From Brachyspira murdochii DSM 12563 (GTDB taxonomy: Bacteria; Spirochaetota; Brachyspiria; Brachyspirales; Brachyspiraceae): DNA of 64,000 nucleotides. The notes under the pieces were generated by a model. It saw only the letters and a list, made by a program, of their open reading frames with translations, was not told the origin of the DNA and searched no databases. The position numbers were made by a program, and so were the translations under genes. Numbering within the stretch: the first letter of the stretch is position 1; every line of letters starts with the position of its first letter. Below, piece by piece: positions 8,526-16,665 of this stretch. The DNA lies in the NCBI RefSeq assembly GCF_000092845.1, contig NC_014150.1, positions 1,116,001-1,180,000 of the forward strand, read 5' to 3'.

Positions 8526-9992
8526 ATGAAAAAAAAACAGATAAGAAAAGTATGCATAACATATCCTCCCTTTGAATATAATATAGGATATCCTTTAATA
8601 TCTTTAAATAAACAATTTCAATGGTTAAAAAATCCTACATATTCATACCCTATAATACCTTCATATGCAGCTACATTTTTAAAAAATAATGGAATCAATG
8701 TTATATTTTTAGACACAATAGCAAGAAATATGACTACTATAGAATGGTTTGACAATATAGATGAAATACAGCCTGATTTGATATTCTTTGAAGTAAAAAC
8801 TCCTATTATAAACTATATATGGGATACTATAGATGTTATAAAAGAAAAGTACCCTAATACATATATTGTTCTTGCAGGAGATCATGTTACAGCACTTCCA
8901 GAAGAGAGTATGGAAAAATCAAAAACAGATTTCATACTTACAGGAGGCGATTATGATATGCTTCTTTTTAATTTGGTTAATCATATTAATAACGGTGATA
9001 AATTAAACAAAGGAATATATTACAGAACTTCTAATGGAAACATAAAAAATACAGGTAAATTTGTCTTAGAGGAATCATTAGACAGACTTCCATTTATCGA
9101 CAGAAACCTTACAAACTGGAAATTATATTCAAAGATAAATGATCATTTTAAAAAAACTCCCGGTACATTTATAATGTCTGGAAGAGGATCTATATATAAT
9201 AATTATAACAGCAACTCCTCTAATGTACTTTTTAATAATATAAGACTTAGAAATCCTATAAATGTAGCAGATGAAATAGAATATTTAAATAAACGTTATG
9301 GTATAAAAGAAGTAATAGATACAACTGTTTATTTTCCTACTGGAGAATGGCTGTCATTATTCTGTGAAACTATGAAAGAGAGAAAATTAAATAAAAAAGT
9401 TTATATTGACTGCTATATGTATCTTGGCGTGCTTGAATATCAGGATTATAAAATGATGAAGAAAGCTGGATTTAAAACTATTATATTCAATCTTCCTTCA
9501 GGAAATGCTAAAACTATAGAAAAGCTAGGTATTACAGACAATAGCGTAGAAAATATGATTAATTCTATAAAATTAGCAAAAAAAGCAGGACTTTTTACTG
9601 ATATGATGGTTAAGCTAGGATATCCTTGGGAAAATGAAGAGGATATAATAAATACTTTTGAAATAGTTAAATATTTGATGCTTAACGGATATATAAACTC
9701 TATGAATGCCTCTATTTTTGTACCGTATCCGGGAACTAAATTATTTAAGTATTGCGATGAAAATAATCTTATTGATACAAAAAATTGGTTTGATTATGAT
9801 ATGAGGCAAAGCATAATGAAAAATGATATAGAAGATGATAAAATATTTAAATATATTGAGTGTTTTTATAATTTATCTTTTAATCCTCTTTATGTTATGC
9901 AAAAAATAAAAAGTATAAGAGATATTTACGATATAAAATATCATATAAAATCTTTTAAAAATATACTTTCATATTATTTAAATAACTATTAA
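8526..9992 (+). CDS. B12-binding/radical SAM family protein without the cluster cysteines
   Basis: 488 residues. The N-terminal 180 residues resemble the cobalamin-binding Rossmann domain of BchE-like enzymes (YPIIPSYAATFLKNNGINV, then LAGDHVTALPEES and FILTGGDYD). The middle aligns with the radical SAM barrel: RLRNPINVADEIEYLNKRYGIKE, MMKKAGFKTIIFNLPSG, KAGLFTDMMVKLGYPWENEEDI and FVPYPGTKLF. At the place of the obligatory CxxxCxxC the sequence reads RGSIYNNYNS, so the three cysteines are Ser222, Asn226 and Ser229. A 4Fe-4S cluster cannot be bound there in the usual way. The frame is intact and the rest is conserved, so this looks like a repurposed non-catalytic protein, not a decayed gene. 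No Shine-Dalgarno is visible; translation probably couples to the YkgJ gene eight bases upstream. Confidence 0.75.
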   Translation: MKKKQIRKVCITYPPFEYNIGYPLISLNKQFQWLKNPTYSYPIIPSYAATFLKNNGINVIFLDTIARNMTTIEWFDNIDEIQPDLIFFEVKTPIINYIWDTIDVIKEKYPNTYIVLAGDHVTALPEESMEKSKTDFILTGGDYDMLLFNLVNHINNGDKLNKGIYYRTSNGNIKNTGKFVLEESLDRLPFIDRNLTNWKLYSKINDHFKKTPGTFIMSGRGSIYNNYNSNSSNVLFNNIRLRNPINVADEIEYLNKRYGIKEVIDTTVYFPTGEWLSLFCETMKERKLNKKVYIDCYMYLGVLEYQDYKMMKKAGFKTIIFNLPSGNAKTIEKLGITDNSVENMINSIKLAKKAGLFTDMMVKLGYPWENEEDIINTFEIVKYLMLNGYINSMNASIFVPYPGTKLFKYCDENNLIDTKNWFDYDMRQSIMKNDIEDDKIFKYIECFYNLSFNPLYVMQKIKSIRDIYDIKYHIKSFKNILSYYLNNY

Positions 9993-10159
9993 TATAAGAC
10001 AAAGTGTAAAAAAAATTTATACTTGCATATAAGTAGGTTTAATGATATTCTTTTGTCATGGTTTTATATAAATAATAGTTTTATTAATTACAAAAGCTGC
10101 AGGCGTATATGCCAACAATTTTTATTAGCAATAAATAACAATTTTAAGGATTAGCTTCA

Positions 10160-11113
10160 ATGAAAAAAACAATCATTTTTATACTATCCATTATTTTTAT
10201 ACAAAGCAATTTATTATTTAATGATGTTGTGAACAGCATAGTAGGAATAGTTGGCTCTATGCCGATTACATATGAAGATTTTATCAGCAGAAAATCATTT
10301 TTAACATTGCAGGCCAAATCTATAGGTCAGAAAATAAATGATGATATGGTTTATAAAGACTTAGTTGAAGAGAGAATAATGTATTTAAAACTAAAAGAAT
10401 ATAATTATGTCATAGAAGAAAATGATGTAAGCAGAAGACTTGAAAATATAGCAAAACAATATAATATGACTTTAGACCAATTTGCAAAACAGTTAATGGC
10501 GGAAGGTATATCTTATGAAGAATACAGAAACTCTATAAGAAAGCAAATAGCTATGGAAAACTTAAATGGCTTAGTAGTAAATAATACAGAAATTACAGAT
10601 GAAGAGGCAGATGAGTTCTATAATAACACTAAAGATAAATCAGCATTTGAAGTAGATACTTTAGTACAGCTATCTTGGATCTTTTTTAAAGCAGCAACTT
10701 TCACTGAAAAAGGTGAAAAACAGGAATTAGCAAAACAAGTAAGAGGAATGGCAGCTAGAGGGCAGGATTTTGCCGAACTTGCCAGAAAATACAGCGATGA
10801 TAATGCTACAAAAAATAACGGCGGAGATTTGGGATATAATCTTCTTTATGATGCAGGAAAAAGATCATTGCCGGCACAGATAAATGCAGGACTTAATCTT
10901 GCTAAAAGAGGATATAAAGTAGGTACTGTCAGCAGTGTAAGAGAACTTGTAGGAAAAGGTTTCTATATAGTGAAGATTGTAGGAATAGAAAAAGATATGG
11001 AAAGCATTAGAACAAGAGTAAAAAACTATCTTGGAGAGATGCAGATGAGAGATTCTTTTGTTAAATGGCTTGATGAAGAAACAAAAAGAGTATCTGTTCA
11101 GTTATACAAATAA
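10160..11113 (+). CDS. SurA-like periplasmic peptidyl-prolyl isomerase (parvulin)
   Basis: 317 residues. The N-terminus MKKTIIFILSIIFIQSNLLF is a signal peptide. A SurA-type N-terminal chaperone region follows (GIVGSMPITYEDF, then helices to about 160), then one parvulin domain (about 170-275: FAELARKYSDDNATKNNGGDLGY is the typical core) and a C-terminal helix that would complete the chaperone module. Role by family: folding or delivery of outer-membrane proteins in the periplasm. AAGGATTAG lies ten bases before the start. The 167-base gap before it contains no gene. It converges on the nucleoside permease gene across a palindromic element. Confidence 0.86.
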   Translation: MKKTIIFILSIIFIQSNLLFNDVVNSIVGIVGSMPITYEDFISRKSFLTLQAKSIGQKINDDMVYKDLVEERIMYLKLKEYNYVIEENDVSRRLENIAKQYNMTLDQFAKQLMAEGISYEEYRNSIRKQIAMENLNGLVVNNTEITDEEADEFYNNTKDKSAFEVDTLVQLSWIFFKAATFTEKGEKQELAKQVRGMAARGQDFAELARKYSDDNATKNNGGDLGYNLLYDAGKRSLPAQINAGLNLAKRGYKVGTVSSVRELVGKGFYIVKIVGIEKDMESIRTRVKNYLGEMQMRDSFVKWLDEETKRVSVQLYK

Positions 11114-11171
11114 AATTACATAATAACTAAACAATTATAAATTTTACTGTTACTATATAATGAGTATAATT

Positions 11172-11231
11172 GCGTGGGAAAAGTTTGACAAACTTAAAAA
11201 TTAGTTTTATATTTTTGTACTAATCCCACGC
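11172..11231. repeat. Three-armed palindromic intergenic element
   Basis: GCGTGGGA at 11172-11179 pairs with TCCCACGC at 11224-11231. Inside it lie two further hairpins: AAGTTT-GAC-AAACTT (11181-11195) and TTAGT...ACTAA (11201-11223). The whole can fold as a three-way junction on either strand. It sits between convergent genes and may act as a bidirectional terminator. Its AAACTTAAAAATT stretch resembles the ends of the elements near 24.7 and 45.5 kb. Confidence 0.6.
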
Positions 11232-11260
11232 TATAACATATTTTTGAAACAAGTATATTA

Positions 11261-12214
11261 TTACCTAGCACCTTTATCATAAGGAACTCCTGATGCTTTA
11301 GGAGCCTGTGAATTTTTAGATGTAAATGCCAAAACTATTATGGTAGTGATATAAGGTATCATTTTATATATATTATTTGATATAGGCAGACTTGAAAGTA
11401 TAGGTATTCCAGAATAAGCAGAAGCCAAAGTTTTCATAAGCCCAAAGAAAAATGCCGCATAAAGTATCTTCATAGGTTTCCATTGTCCGAATATTAATAC
11501 TGCCAAAGCTAAAAATCCGTAACCTGCCACAGTGGCATTAAAGTTTGTAGAAGTAGGAATAACAAATACTAATCCGCCTAAACCGCCTAAAGCTCCAGAT
11601 ATAGCAACACCTATATAACGCATCTTATAAACATTAATACCTACAGAATCCGCTGCCTGAGGATGTTCCCCGCAGCTTCTAAGTCTAAGACCAAATCTAG
11701 TTTTATAAAGTAAAAACCAAGATAAAGCTAATATTATAAAACCTATATATGTTGTTATGTATGTATTTTGAAAAAATAATCCGCCTATTATAGGAATGCT
11801 TCCTAGTATTGGAACAGACTCTATTCTAAAATTATTAACAAAACTTATCTGCTGTACTGTTTGGATTGCTCTTGTTACATATATGGCAAAAGCAGGTGCA
11901 AATATATTTAAAGCTGTACCGCTTATAACTTGATCTGCACTCATACTAATAGCAGCATATGCATGAAGAAGAGAAAATATTAAACCAGCCAATGCTGATA
12001 TAATCATAGCAAGAAATAATGTAATAGTAGGAGGAAAATTAGCCCCCAATCTGCTTATAAAAAATATACCAGCAAAAGCCCCTATTATCATTATACCCTC
12101 AAGAGCAATATTGACAACACCGCTTCTCTCAGAAAACATTCCTCCCAAAGCTACAAGTAAAAGAGGTATAGAAAAAAACATTGTCTGCTGTACTAAAAAA
12201 TAAATTGTATCCAT
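11261..12214 (-). CDS. Nucleoside ABC transporter permease (NupQ/YufQ type)
   Basis: 317 residues with eight to ten membrane helices, of the branched-chain-amino-acid permease superfamily (BPD_transp_2). FSERSGVVNIALEGIMIIGAF is the hallmark of the nucleoside-type subunit, and GEHPQAADSVGINVYKMRYIGVAISGALGGLGG is the cytoplasmic coupling loop. It is the last gene of the minus-strand operon, 37 bases after its partner permease. With the BMP lipoproteins and the ATPase it should form an importer for purine and pyrimidine nucleosides. The C-terminus has a short hydrophilic tail. Confidence 0.9.
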   Translation of the reverse strand: MDTIYFLVQQTMFFSIPLLLVALGGMFSERSGVVNIALEGIMIIGAFAGIFFISRLGANFPPTITLFLAMIISALAGLIFSLLHAYAAISMSADQVISGTALNIFAPAFAIYVTRAIQTVQQISFVNNFRIESVPILGSIPIIGGLFFQNTYITTYIGFIILALSWFLLYKTRFGLRLRSCGEHPQAADSVGINVYKMRYIGVAISGALGGLGGLVFVIPTSTNFNATVAGYGFLALAVLIFGQWKPMKILYAAFFFGLMKTLASAYSGIPILSSLPISNNIYKMIPYITTIIVLAFTSKNSQAPKASGVPYDKGAR

Positions 12215-12251
12215 TTAAAAAATCTCCTTTTATCTAAAGCAGCTTTAGAGT

Positions 12252-13367
12252 TTACTCATTAGCATTTTTTGCTTCATTTTTGTTTAACTTCTTAACTATA
12301 AATCCAACAATATATTTAAAAAGCAAAGCAAAAGCACTGAAATATATAATAGAGGCAATAATCATCTCTATAATCTCTGGAGTAAAATCATATATCTGCA
12401 TATAAAATCCTCCAACAGTTATATGAGCAATAAAAAGCCCTGCTATCAATATACCTATAGGGTGAGAAAGTCCAAGCAAAGCAATAGGTATACCCATAAA
12501 ACCTTCTTCAGCAAGTACATCAACAACCTCTATATGTTTACCTACTCCGGAAAGATATAAAAGTCCGCCGCCTAATCCTGCCAAAGCACCAGCTATAACC
12601 ATAGAAAGAACTATATTTCTTTTTTCATTAATACCGGCGTATTTGCTAGCATCTTTATTAAAACCGCAAGCCTTAAGCTCAAAACCAAATGTAGTTTTTG
12701 AAAGTATTATATATACTATTATTACAACTATTACAGCAATGAAAAAACCTCCGTTGGCACTTGAACCTTTAAATATCACATTAAGTCCCATAGCAGGCAT
12801 AGCAGCAGAAGGAGGTATATTTTGAGACTGATTTTTAAGCATATCATAAACTGTAAGCGTAACAAGATAATTGACTAAATACATACCGATATAATTCATC
12901 ATAATGCTTGAAATAACTTCATTAACATTAAAACGGGCTTTCAAAACACCGGGTAAATAAGCCCAAAGACCTCCGGCTATAAAAGAAACTAATAAAGCGG
13001 CTAACCAATGTATAGCAGGAGGAAGAAATGTACATTTTATAGCAACAACTACAGCAGCATAAGCACCTACTATAAACTGACCGGGAGCTCCTATATTAAA
13101 AAGTCCGTTTTTAAAAGCAAATCCTACAGAAAGACCTGTAAGTATCAAAGGAGTAGCAGTATATATAACCTGACCCAATCCCCTGCTTCCGCCGGAAAAA
13201 CCGCCAGAAAGTATCGTCATAAAGGCTGGAAAAGCATCATAAACATTACTTACTAAAAGTATTATAAGTCCCAAAAGCAGACCTATAATAATAGCAAGAA
13301 AAGAAGAGAATATATTGACAAATCCGTCTTTCTCCAAAATACTAGCTAATTTGTTTTTGAAATCCAT
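12252..13367 (-). CDS. Nucleoside ABC transporter permease (NupP/YufP type)
   Basis: 371 residues, the longer of the two permease subunits, with a cytoplasmic N-terminus and about eight to ten membrane helices. Diagnostic stretches are FKNGLFNIGAPGQFIVGAYAAV and the coupling loop KACGFNKDASKYAGINEKRNIVLSMVIAGALAGLGG. The Shine-Dalgarno AAAGGAGCG precedes the ATG. In other bacteria this gene directly follows the ATPase gene; here they are separated by 1.67 kb containing the 89-bp tandem repeats and an Rpn nuclease gene, so transcription from the deoC promoter would have to cross those. Confidence 0.9.
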   Translation of the reverse strand: MDFKNKLASILEKDGFVNIFSSFLAIIIGLLLGLIILLVSNVYDAFPAFMTILSGGFSGGSRGLGQVIYTATPLILTGLSVGFAFKNGLFNIGAPGQFIVGAYAAVVVAIKCTFLPPAIHWLAALLVSFIAGGLWAYLPGVLKARFNVNEVISSIMMNYIGMYLVNYLVTLTVYDMLKNQSQNIPPSAAMPAMGLNVIFKGSSANGGFFIAVIVVIIVYIILSKTTFGFELKACGFNKDASKYAGINEKRNIVLSMVIAGALAGLGGGLLYLSGVGKHIEVVDVLAEEGFMGIPIALLGLSHPIGILIAGLFIAHITVGGFYMQIYDFTPEIIEMIIASIIYFSAFALLFKYIVGFIVKKLNKNEAKNANE

Positions 13368-13467
13368 TAATCGCTCCTTTTATAACAATACATTTTTATA
13401 TAATAATTAAAATTTAATATTCTAATCATAAACAGTATATTTAACATGCCATTTTAACGAATGTCAT

Positions 13468-13484
13468 GATGTTCACAAGTTTTT
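13468..13484. repeat. Left copy of a 17-bp direct repeat flanking the tandem array
   Basis: GATGTTCACAAGTTTTT here recurs exactly at 14117-14133. The right copy covers the last codons and stop of the Rpn gene, so a duplicate of the gene's 3' end stands on the far side of the array. A shorter version (CCACAAGTTTTTTAT) occurs at 14042. Confidence 0.8.
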
Positions 13485-13489
13485 ATTTT

Positions 13490-14020
13490 ATTATTGTTAT
13501 GCTCGCCTTCGCCTTAAATAAGCTAGCGAGTAAACTCACTAGCTGGCTTCGGCTCGCTTGTTTAGTATAATATATCTCATTATTGTTATGCTCGCCTTCG
13601 CCTTAAATAAGCTAGCGAGTAAACTCACTAGCTGGCTTCGGCTCGCTTGTTTAGTATAATATATCTCATTATTGTTATGCTCGCCTTCGCCTTAAATAAG
13701 CTAGCGAGTAAACTCACTAGCTGGCTTCGGCTCGCTTGTTTAGTATAATATATCTCATTATTGTTATGTTCGCCTTCGCCTTAAATAAGCTAGCGAGTAA
13801 ACTCACTAGCTGGCTTCGGCTCGCTTGTTTAGTATAATATATCTCATTATTGTTATGCTCGCCTTCGCCTTAAATAAGCTAGCGAGTAAACTCACTAGCT
13901 GGCTTCGGCTCGCTTGTTTAGTATAATATATCTCATTATTGTTATGTTCGCCTTCGCCTTAAATAAGCTAGCGAGTAAACTCACTAGCTGGCTTCGGCTC
14001 GCTTGTTTAGTATAATATAT
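13490..14020. repeat. Six tandem copies of an 89-bp repeat
   Basis: Copies begin at 13501, 13590, 13679, 13768, 13857 and 13946 when counted from GCTCGCCTTCGCC; spacing is exactly 89 bp each time. Copies are near identical. The one visible variant is GCTCGCC (copies 1, 2, 3, 5) versus GTTCGCC (copies 4, 6), suggesting that the last four arose by doubling a two-copy block. Each unit contains the near-palindrome GCTAGCGAGT-AA-ACTCACTAGC plus GGCTTCGGCTCGC, and is far richer in GC than its surroundings. There are no spacers, so it is not CRISPR. It lies within the nucleoside operon and is a likely variable-number locus. Confidence 0.95.
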
Positions 14021-14094
14021 ACCTCATATATTTACAAACGCCCACAAGTTTTTTATTTATTTATTTTTACTATAAAAAACTTGCTCACTTTAAG

Positions 14095-14120
14095 CATCTG
14101 GCAAGTTTACTTGCCAGATG
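14095..14120 (-). terminator. Perfect 12-bp inverted repeat just after the Rpn stop codon
   Basis: CATCTGGCAAGT and ACTTGCCAGATG are separated by two bases. The repeat starts two bases after the stop codon of the minus-strand nuclease gene. The stem is strong, but no immediate T run follows on the minus strand, so termination is probable and not certain. Confidence 0.55.
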
Positions 14121-14121
14121 T

Positions 14122-14979
14122 TCACAAGTTTTTTACTTCTTCTACACTCAAGCCTGTATTCTCACTAATTATTTTTATATCTATGCCTGATTTTTTTAAA
14201 TTTCTAGCTATAGATATTTGCTGTTCTTTTTTACCTTTTTCTATACCTTCTTCAATACCTTTTACACGCTCTTCATTAAGCATTAAGATATTAAAGTAAT
14301 CTCTTTCATAATTACTATAACCATTATATAAATCATTGCTATTAACAAATTTATAATATTCATCATATACTTCTTTCATTATAGGATTTTTTTTCACTAG
14401 AACTTTCATTATATCCTCCAATTTATTTTTTGAACTTAAAAATTTAAACCAATCTGATAACCCATCATATAAAATATTATCATTTTTAAACTTTTTCAGT
14501 TCTAAAAAATGAATCTCTAAATGATTAGTCAATATATGATTAGTTTCCAATTCTTTTATGAAGTAGCAGCTATGTGCTTTATCCGAATCTTTTATTAAAT
14601 TAAAATCTAAAATATTAATACTTATAACAGGCATCAAATCAGAATATAGATCTTTAGATTTTAAATTTGAAAAATAGTTTTTAGCCCAATAGTATAAACT
14701 TCTATATATAAAAGATTGATTACCTATTCTTTGTATCTCTATTAAAATAGTATCTCCAGATTTTGTTTTTCCCTTTACATCTGTTATAGATTCTTTGTCA
14801 TTTATACTTTCTTTTAAGTTAAAAGAATTTAATACTTCTATACTTTCAAAAGGTTCTTGATTAGCATCTATTCTCACAGAATTAATCAAATTTTTTAAAA
14901 TATGCTCATGTCCTTTTTGAGCAAACATATAACGCATAAAATAATCATTTAAAACATTAAAATCTTTATTAATTTTCAT
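14122..14979 (-). CDS. Rpn family PD-(D/E)XK nuclease / putative transposase
   Basis: 285 residues of the PDDEXK family transposase group (TIGR01784, PF12784), the type called recombination-promoting nuclease. It begins with the usual NDYFMRYMFAQKGHEHILKNLIN. The nuclease core shows Asp67 in ITDVKG and Glu81-x-Gln83 in ILIEIQR, followed by RSLYYWAKNYF. A Lys/Glu-rich helix (EEGIEKGKKEQQISIARNLKKSG) and a short helical tail finish it. Such proteins cut DNA and promote RecA-independent recombination in E. coli; in Brachyspira they occur in many copies. Its position, between the ATPase and permease genes of an operon that is otherwise contiguous, indicates insertion. Flanking duplication of its 3' end supports mobility. 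Confidence 0.82.
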   Translation of the reverse strand: MKINKDFNVLNDYFMRYMFAQKGHEHILKNLINSVRIDANQEPFESIEVLNSFNLKESINDKESITDVKGKTKSGDTILIEIQRIGNQSFIYRSLYYWAKNYFSNLKSKDLYSDLMPVISINILDFNLIKDSDKAHSCYFIKELETNHILTNHLEIHFLELKKFKNDNILYDGLSDWFKFLSSKNKLEDIMKVLVKKNPIMKEVYDEYYKFVNSNDLYNGYSNYERDYFNILMLNEERVKGIEEGIEKGKKEQQISIARNLKKSGIDIKIISENTGLSVEEVKNL

Positions 14980-15034
14980 AGTTCAATTCATAAAAAATAT
15001 TAAAACCATTTACTATTATTATCAACCATAAACT

Positions 15035-16570
15035 TTATGCACTCCTCTTAGAGCCTGCCATATAAAGACCAAGTTCATTAATAGTTAAATCTTTATTAAG
15101 AACATTAGCTACTATCTCACCTTCATATATAACCAATATTCTATCGCTTAAATTCATAACCTCATCAAGCTCTAATGAAACAAGTAAAACAGCCTTTCCA
15201 TTATCTCTTTGTGATATTAATTCTTTATGTATATACTCTATAGCACCAACATCAAGCCCCCTTGTAGGCTGAACTGCTATAAGTAAATCAGGATTTCTGT
15301 CTATCTCTCTCGCTATAATTACCTTCTGCTGATTTCCTCCGGACATACTTCTTGCTATAGTTTTAGAGCCTTCAGCACTTCTTATATCAAACCTTTTTAT
15401 AAGCCCATCAGCATAATTATCTATTTCTTTAAACTTCAAAAATCCGTTTTTTTGAAATCTATCTGTAAAATATGTTTGAAGTATAGTATTTTCTGCTAGA
15501 GTATAATCAAGAACAAGCCCATGTTTATGCCTGTCCTCTGGAATATGCCCTATGCCGCTTAATGTTTTTTTTCTTATAGATAAATTGGTAATATCTTTGC
15601 CGTTTAATGTAACAGTACCGCTTGACATCTCCATAAGACCAGTAAGAGCATATATAAGCTCACTTTGTCCATTTCCATCAATACCAGCAATGCATACTAT
15701 CTCCCCTGCATGCACATCAAAAGAAACATTTTTTACTATATTTTTTTCGCTTTTATTGTGATGAGATTTAACATTTAAATTTTTTACAGAAAGTATTATA
15801 TCTTTAGGCTTAGCCTCAGTTTTTTCTACTACTAAAGATACCTTTCTTCCCACCATCATTTCTGACATCTCTTCTTTAGTAGTGCTTTTTACATCAATAG
15901 TGCCTATATATTTACCCTTACGAAGAACAGAACATCTATCAGCAGCCTCTTTAATCTCATTTAATTTATGGGTAATAAATAGTATAGATTTACCTTCTTT
16001 TACCAATGATTTCATTATCTTCATAAGCTCTTCAATCTCATTGGGCGTAAGTACAGCAGTAGGCTCATCAAAAATAAGTATATTATTATTTCTGTATAGC
16101 ATTTTTAATATTTCTACCCTCTGCTGCATACCTACAGTTAAATCACTTATAAGAGAGTCCGGATAAATTTCAAGCCCGTAAGTTTTGCTTAACTCCATTA
16201 CTTTTTTTCTCGCATCATCAACCTGAAGTATTCCATGCTTAACAGTTTCAACGCCAAGCATAATATTTTCCAAAGCAGTAAAATTATGTACTAATTTAAA
16301 ATGCTGATGCACCATACCAATACCTAATTCATTTGCCGTATTAGGATTATCAATATTTACTTCCTTGCCATTAACTTTGATAATACCCTCTTCCTGTTTA
16401 TAAAGCCCGAATAATACGCTCATCAAAGTGGATTTGCCAGCCCCATTTTCTCCAAGCAGAGCATGTATTTCCCCGCGTTTTAATTGTATAGTAATATTAT
16501 CATTAGCTACTATTCCTTTAAAACGTTTTGTAATATTAAGCATTTCAACCACGTATTCTGAATTTTCCAT
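15035..16570 (-). CDS. Nucleoside ABC transporter ATP-binding protein (NupO/YufO type)
   Basis: 511 residues with two fused ATPase halves, as in sugar and nucleoside importers. The first half has Walker A GENGAGKST (40-48), the signature as LTVGMQQR, and FDEPTAVL. The second has a degenerate P-loop (GIDGNGQSE, no Lys), signature MSGGNQQKV and the typical VQPTRGLDVGA in place of a normal Walker B, all usual for the RbsA-like second domain. It acts on the cytoplasmic face and drives the two permeases encoded downstream. It starts 95 bases after the BMP lipoprotein gene, with a hairpin between them. Confidence 0.92.
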   Translation of the reverse strand: MENSEYVVEMLNITKRFKGIVANDNITIQLKRGEIHALLGENGAGKSTLMSVLFGLYKQEEGIIKVNGKEVNIDNPNTANELGIGMVHQHFKLVHNFTALENIMLGVETVKHGILQVDDARKKVMELSKTYGLEIYPDSLISDLTVGMQQRVEILKMLYRNNNILIFDEPTAVLTPNEIEELMKIMKSLVKEGKSILFITHKLNEIKEAADRCSVLRKGKYIGTIDVKSTTKEEMSEMMVGRKVSLVVEKTEAKPKDIILSVKNLNVKSHHNKSEKNIVKNVSFDVHAGEIVCIAGIDGNGQSELIYALTGLMEMSSGTVTLNGKDITNLSIRKKTLSGIGHIPEDRHKHGLVLDYTLAENTILQTYFTDRFQKNGFLKFKEIDNYADGLIKRFDIRSAEGSKTIARSMSGGNQQKVIIAREIDRNPDLLIAVQPTRGLDVGAIEYIHKELISQRDNGKAVLLVSLELDEVMNLSDRILVIYEGEIVANVLNKDLTINELGLYMAGSKRSA

Positions 16571-16611
16571 ATTTTTATACCTATTTTACTATTAACTATT
16601 AAAAATCATAA

Positions 16612-16647
16612 AAGAGATACCAACATATAAAAGTGTCAGTATCTCCT
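16612..16647 (-). terminator. Attenuator-like hairpin between the BMP and ATPase genes
   Basis: On the minus strand AGGAGATAC pairs with GTATCTCTT (one G-T pair) and is followed by TTATGATTTTT. A leaky terminator after the binding-protein gene would give more lipoprotein than membrane subunits, a common arrangement for ABC importers. Confidence 0.6.
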
Positions 16648-16665
16648 AAAATTAACCAATTTCAA

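Noticed and set aside
9993..10159. tRNA or small RNA in the gap before the SurA-like gene
   Set aside because: The only structure is a weak GGC/GCC stem near 10101; no cloverleaf, T-loop or terminator is visible. No tRNA was found in the other gaps that I read either.
13490..14020. CRISPR array
   Set aside because: The 89-bp units are head-to-tail with no unique spacers, and no cas genes are near.
14003..14299. Plus-strand 98-codon ORF across the array edge and the Rpn gene
   Set aside because: Antisense shadow of the nuclease gene; no ribosome site and no recognisable motif.
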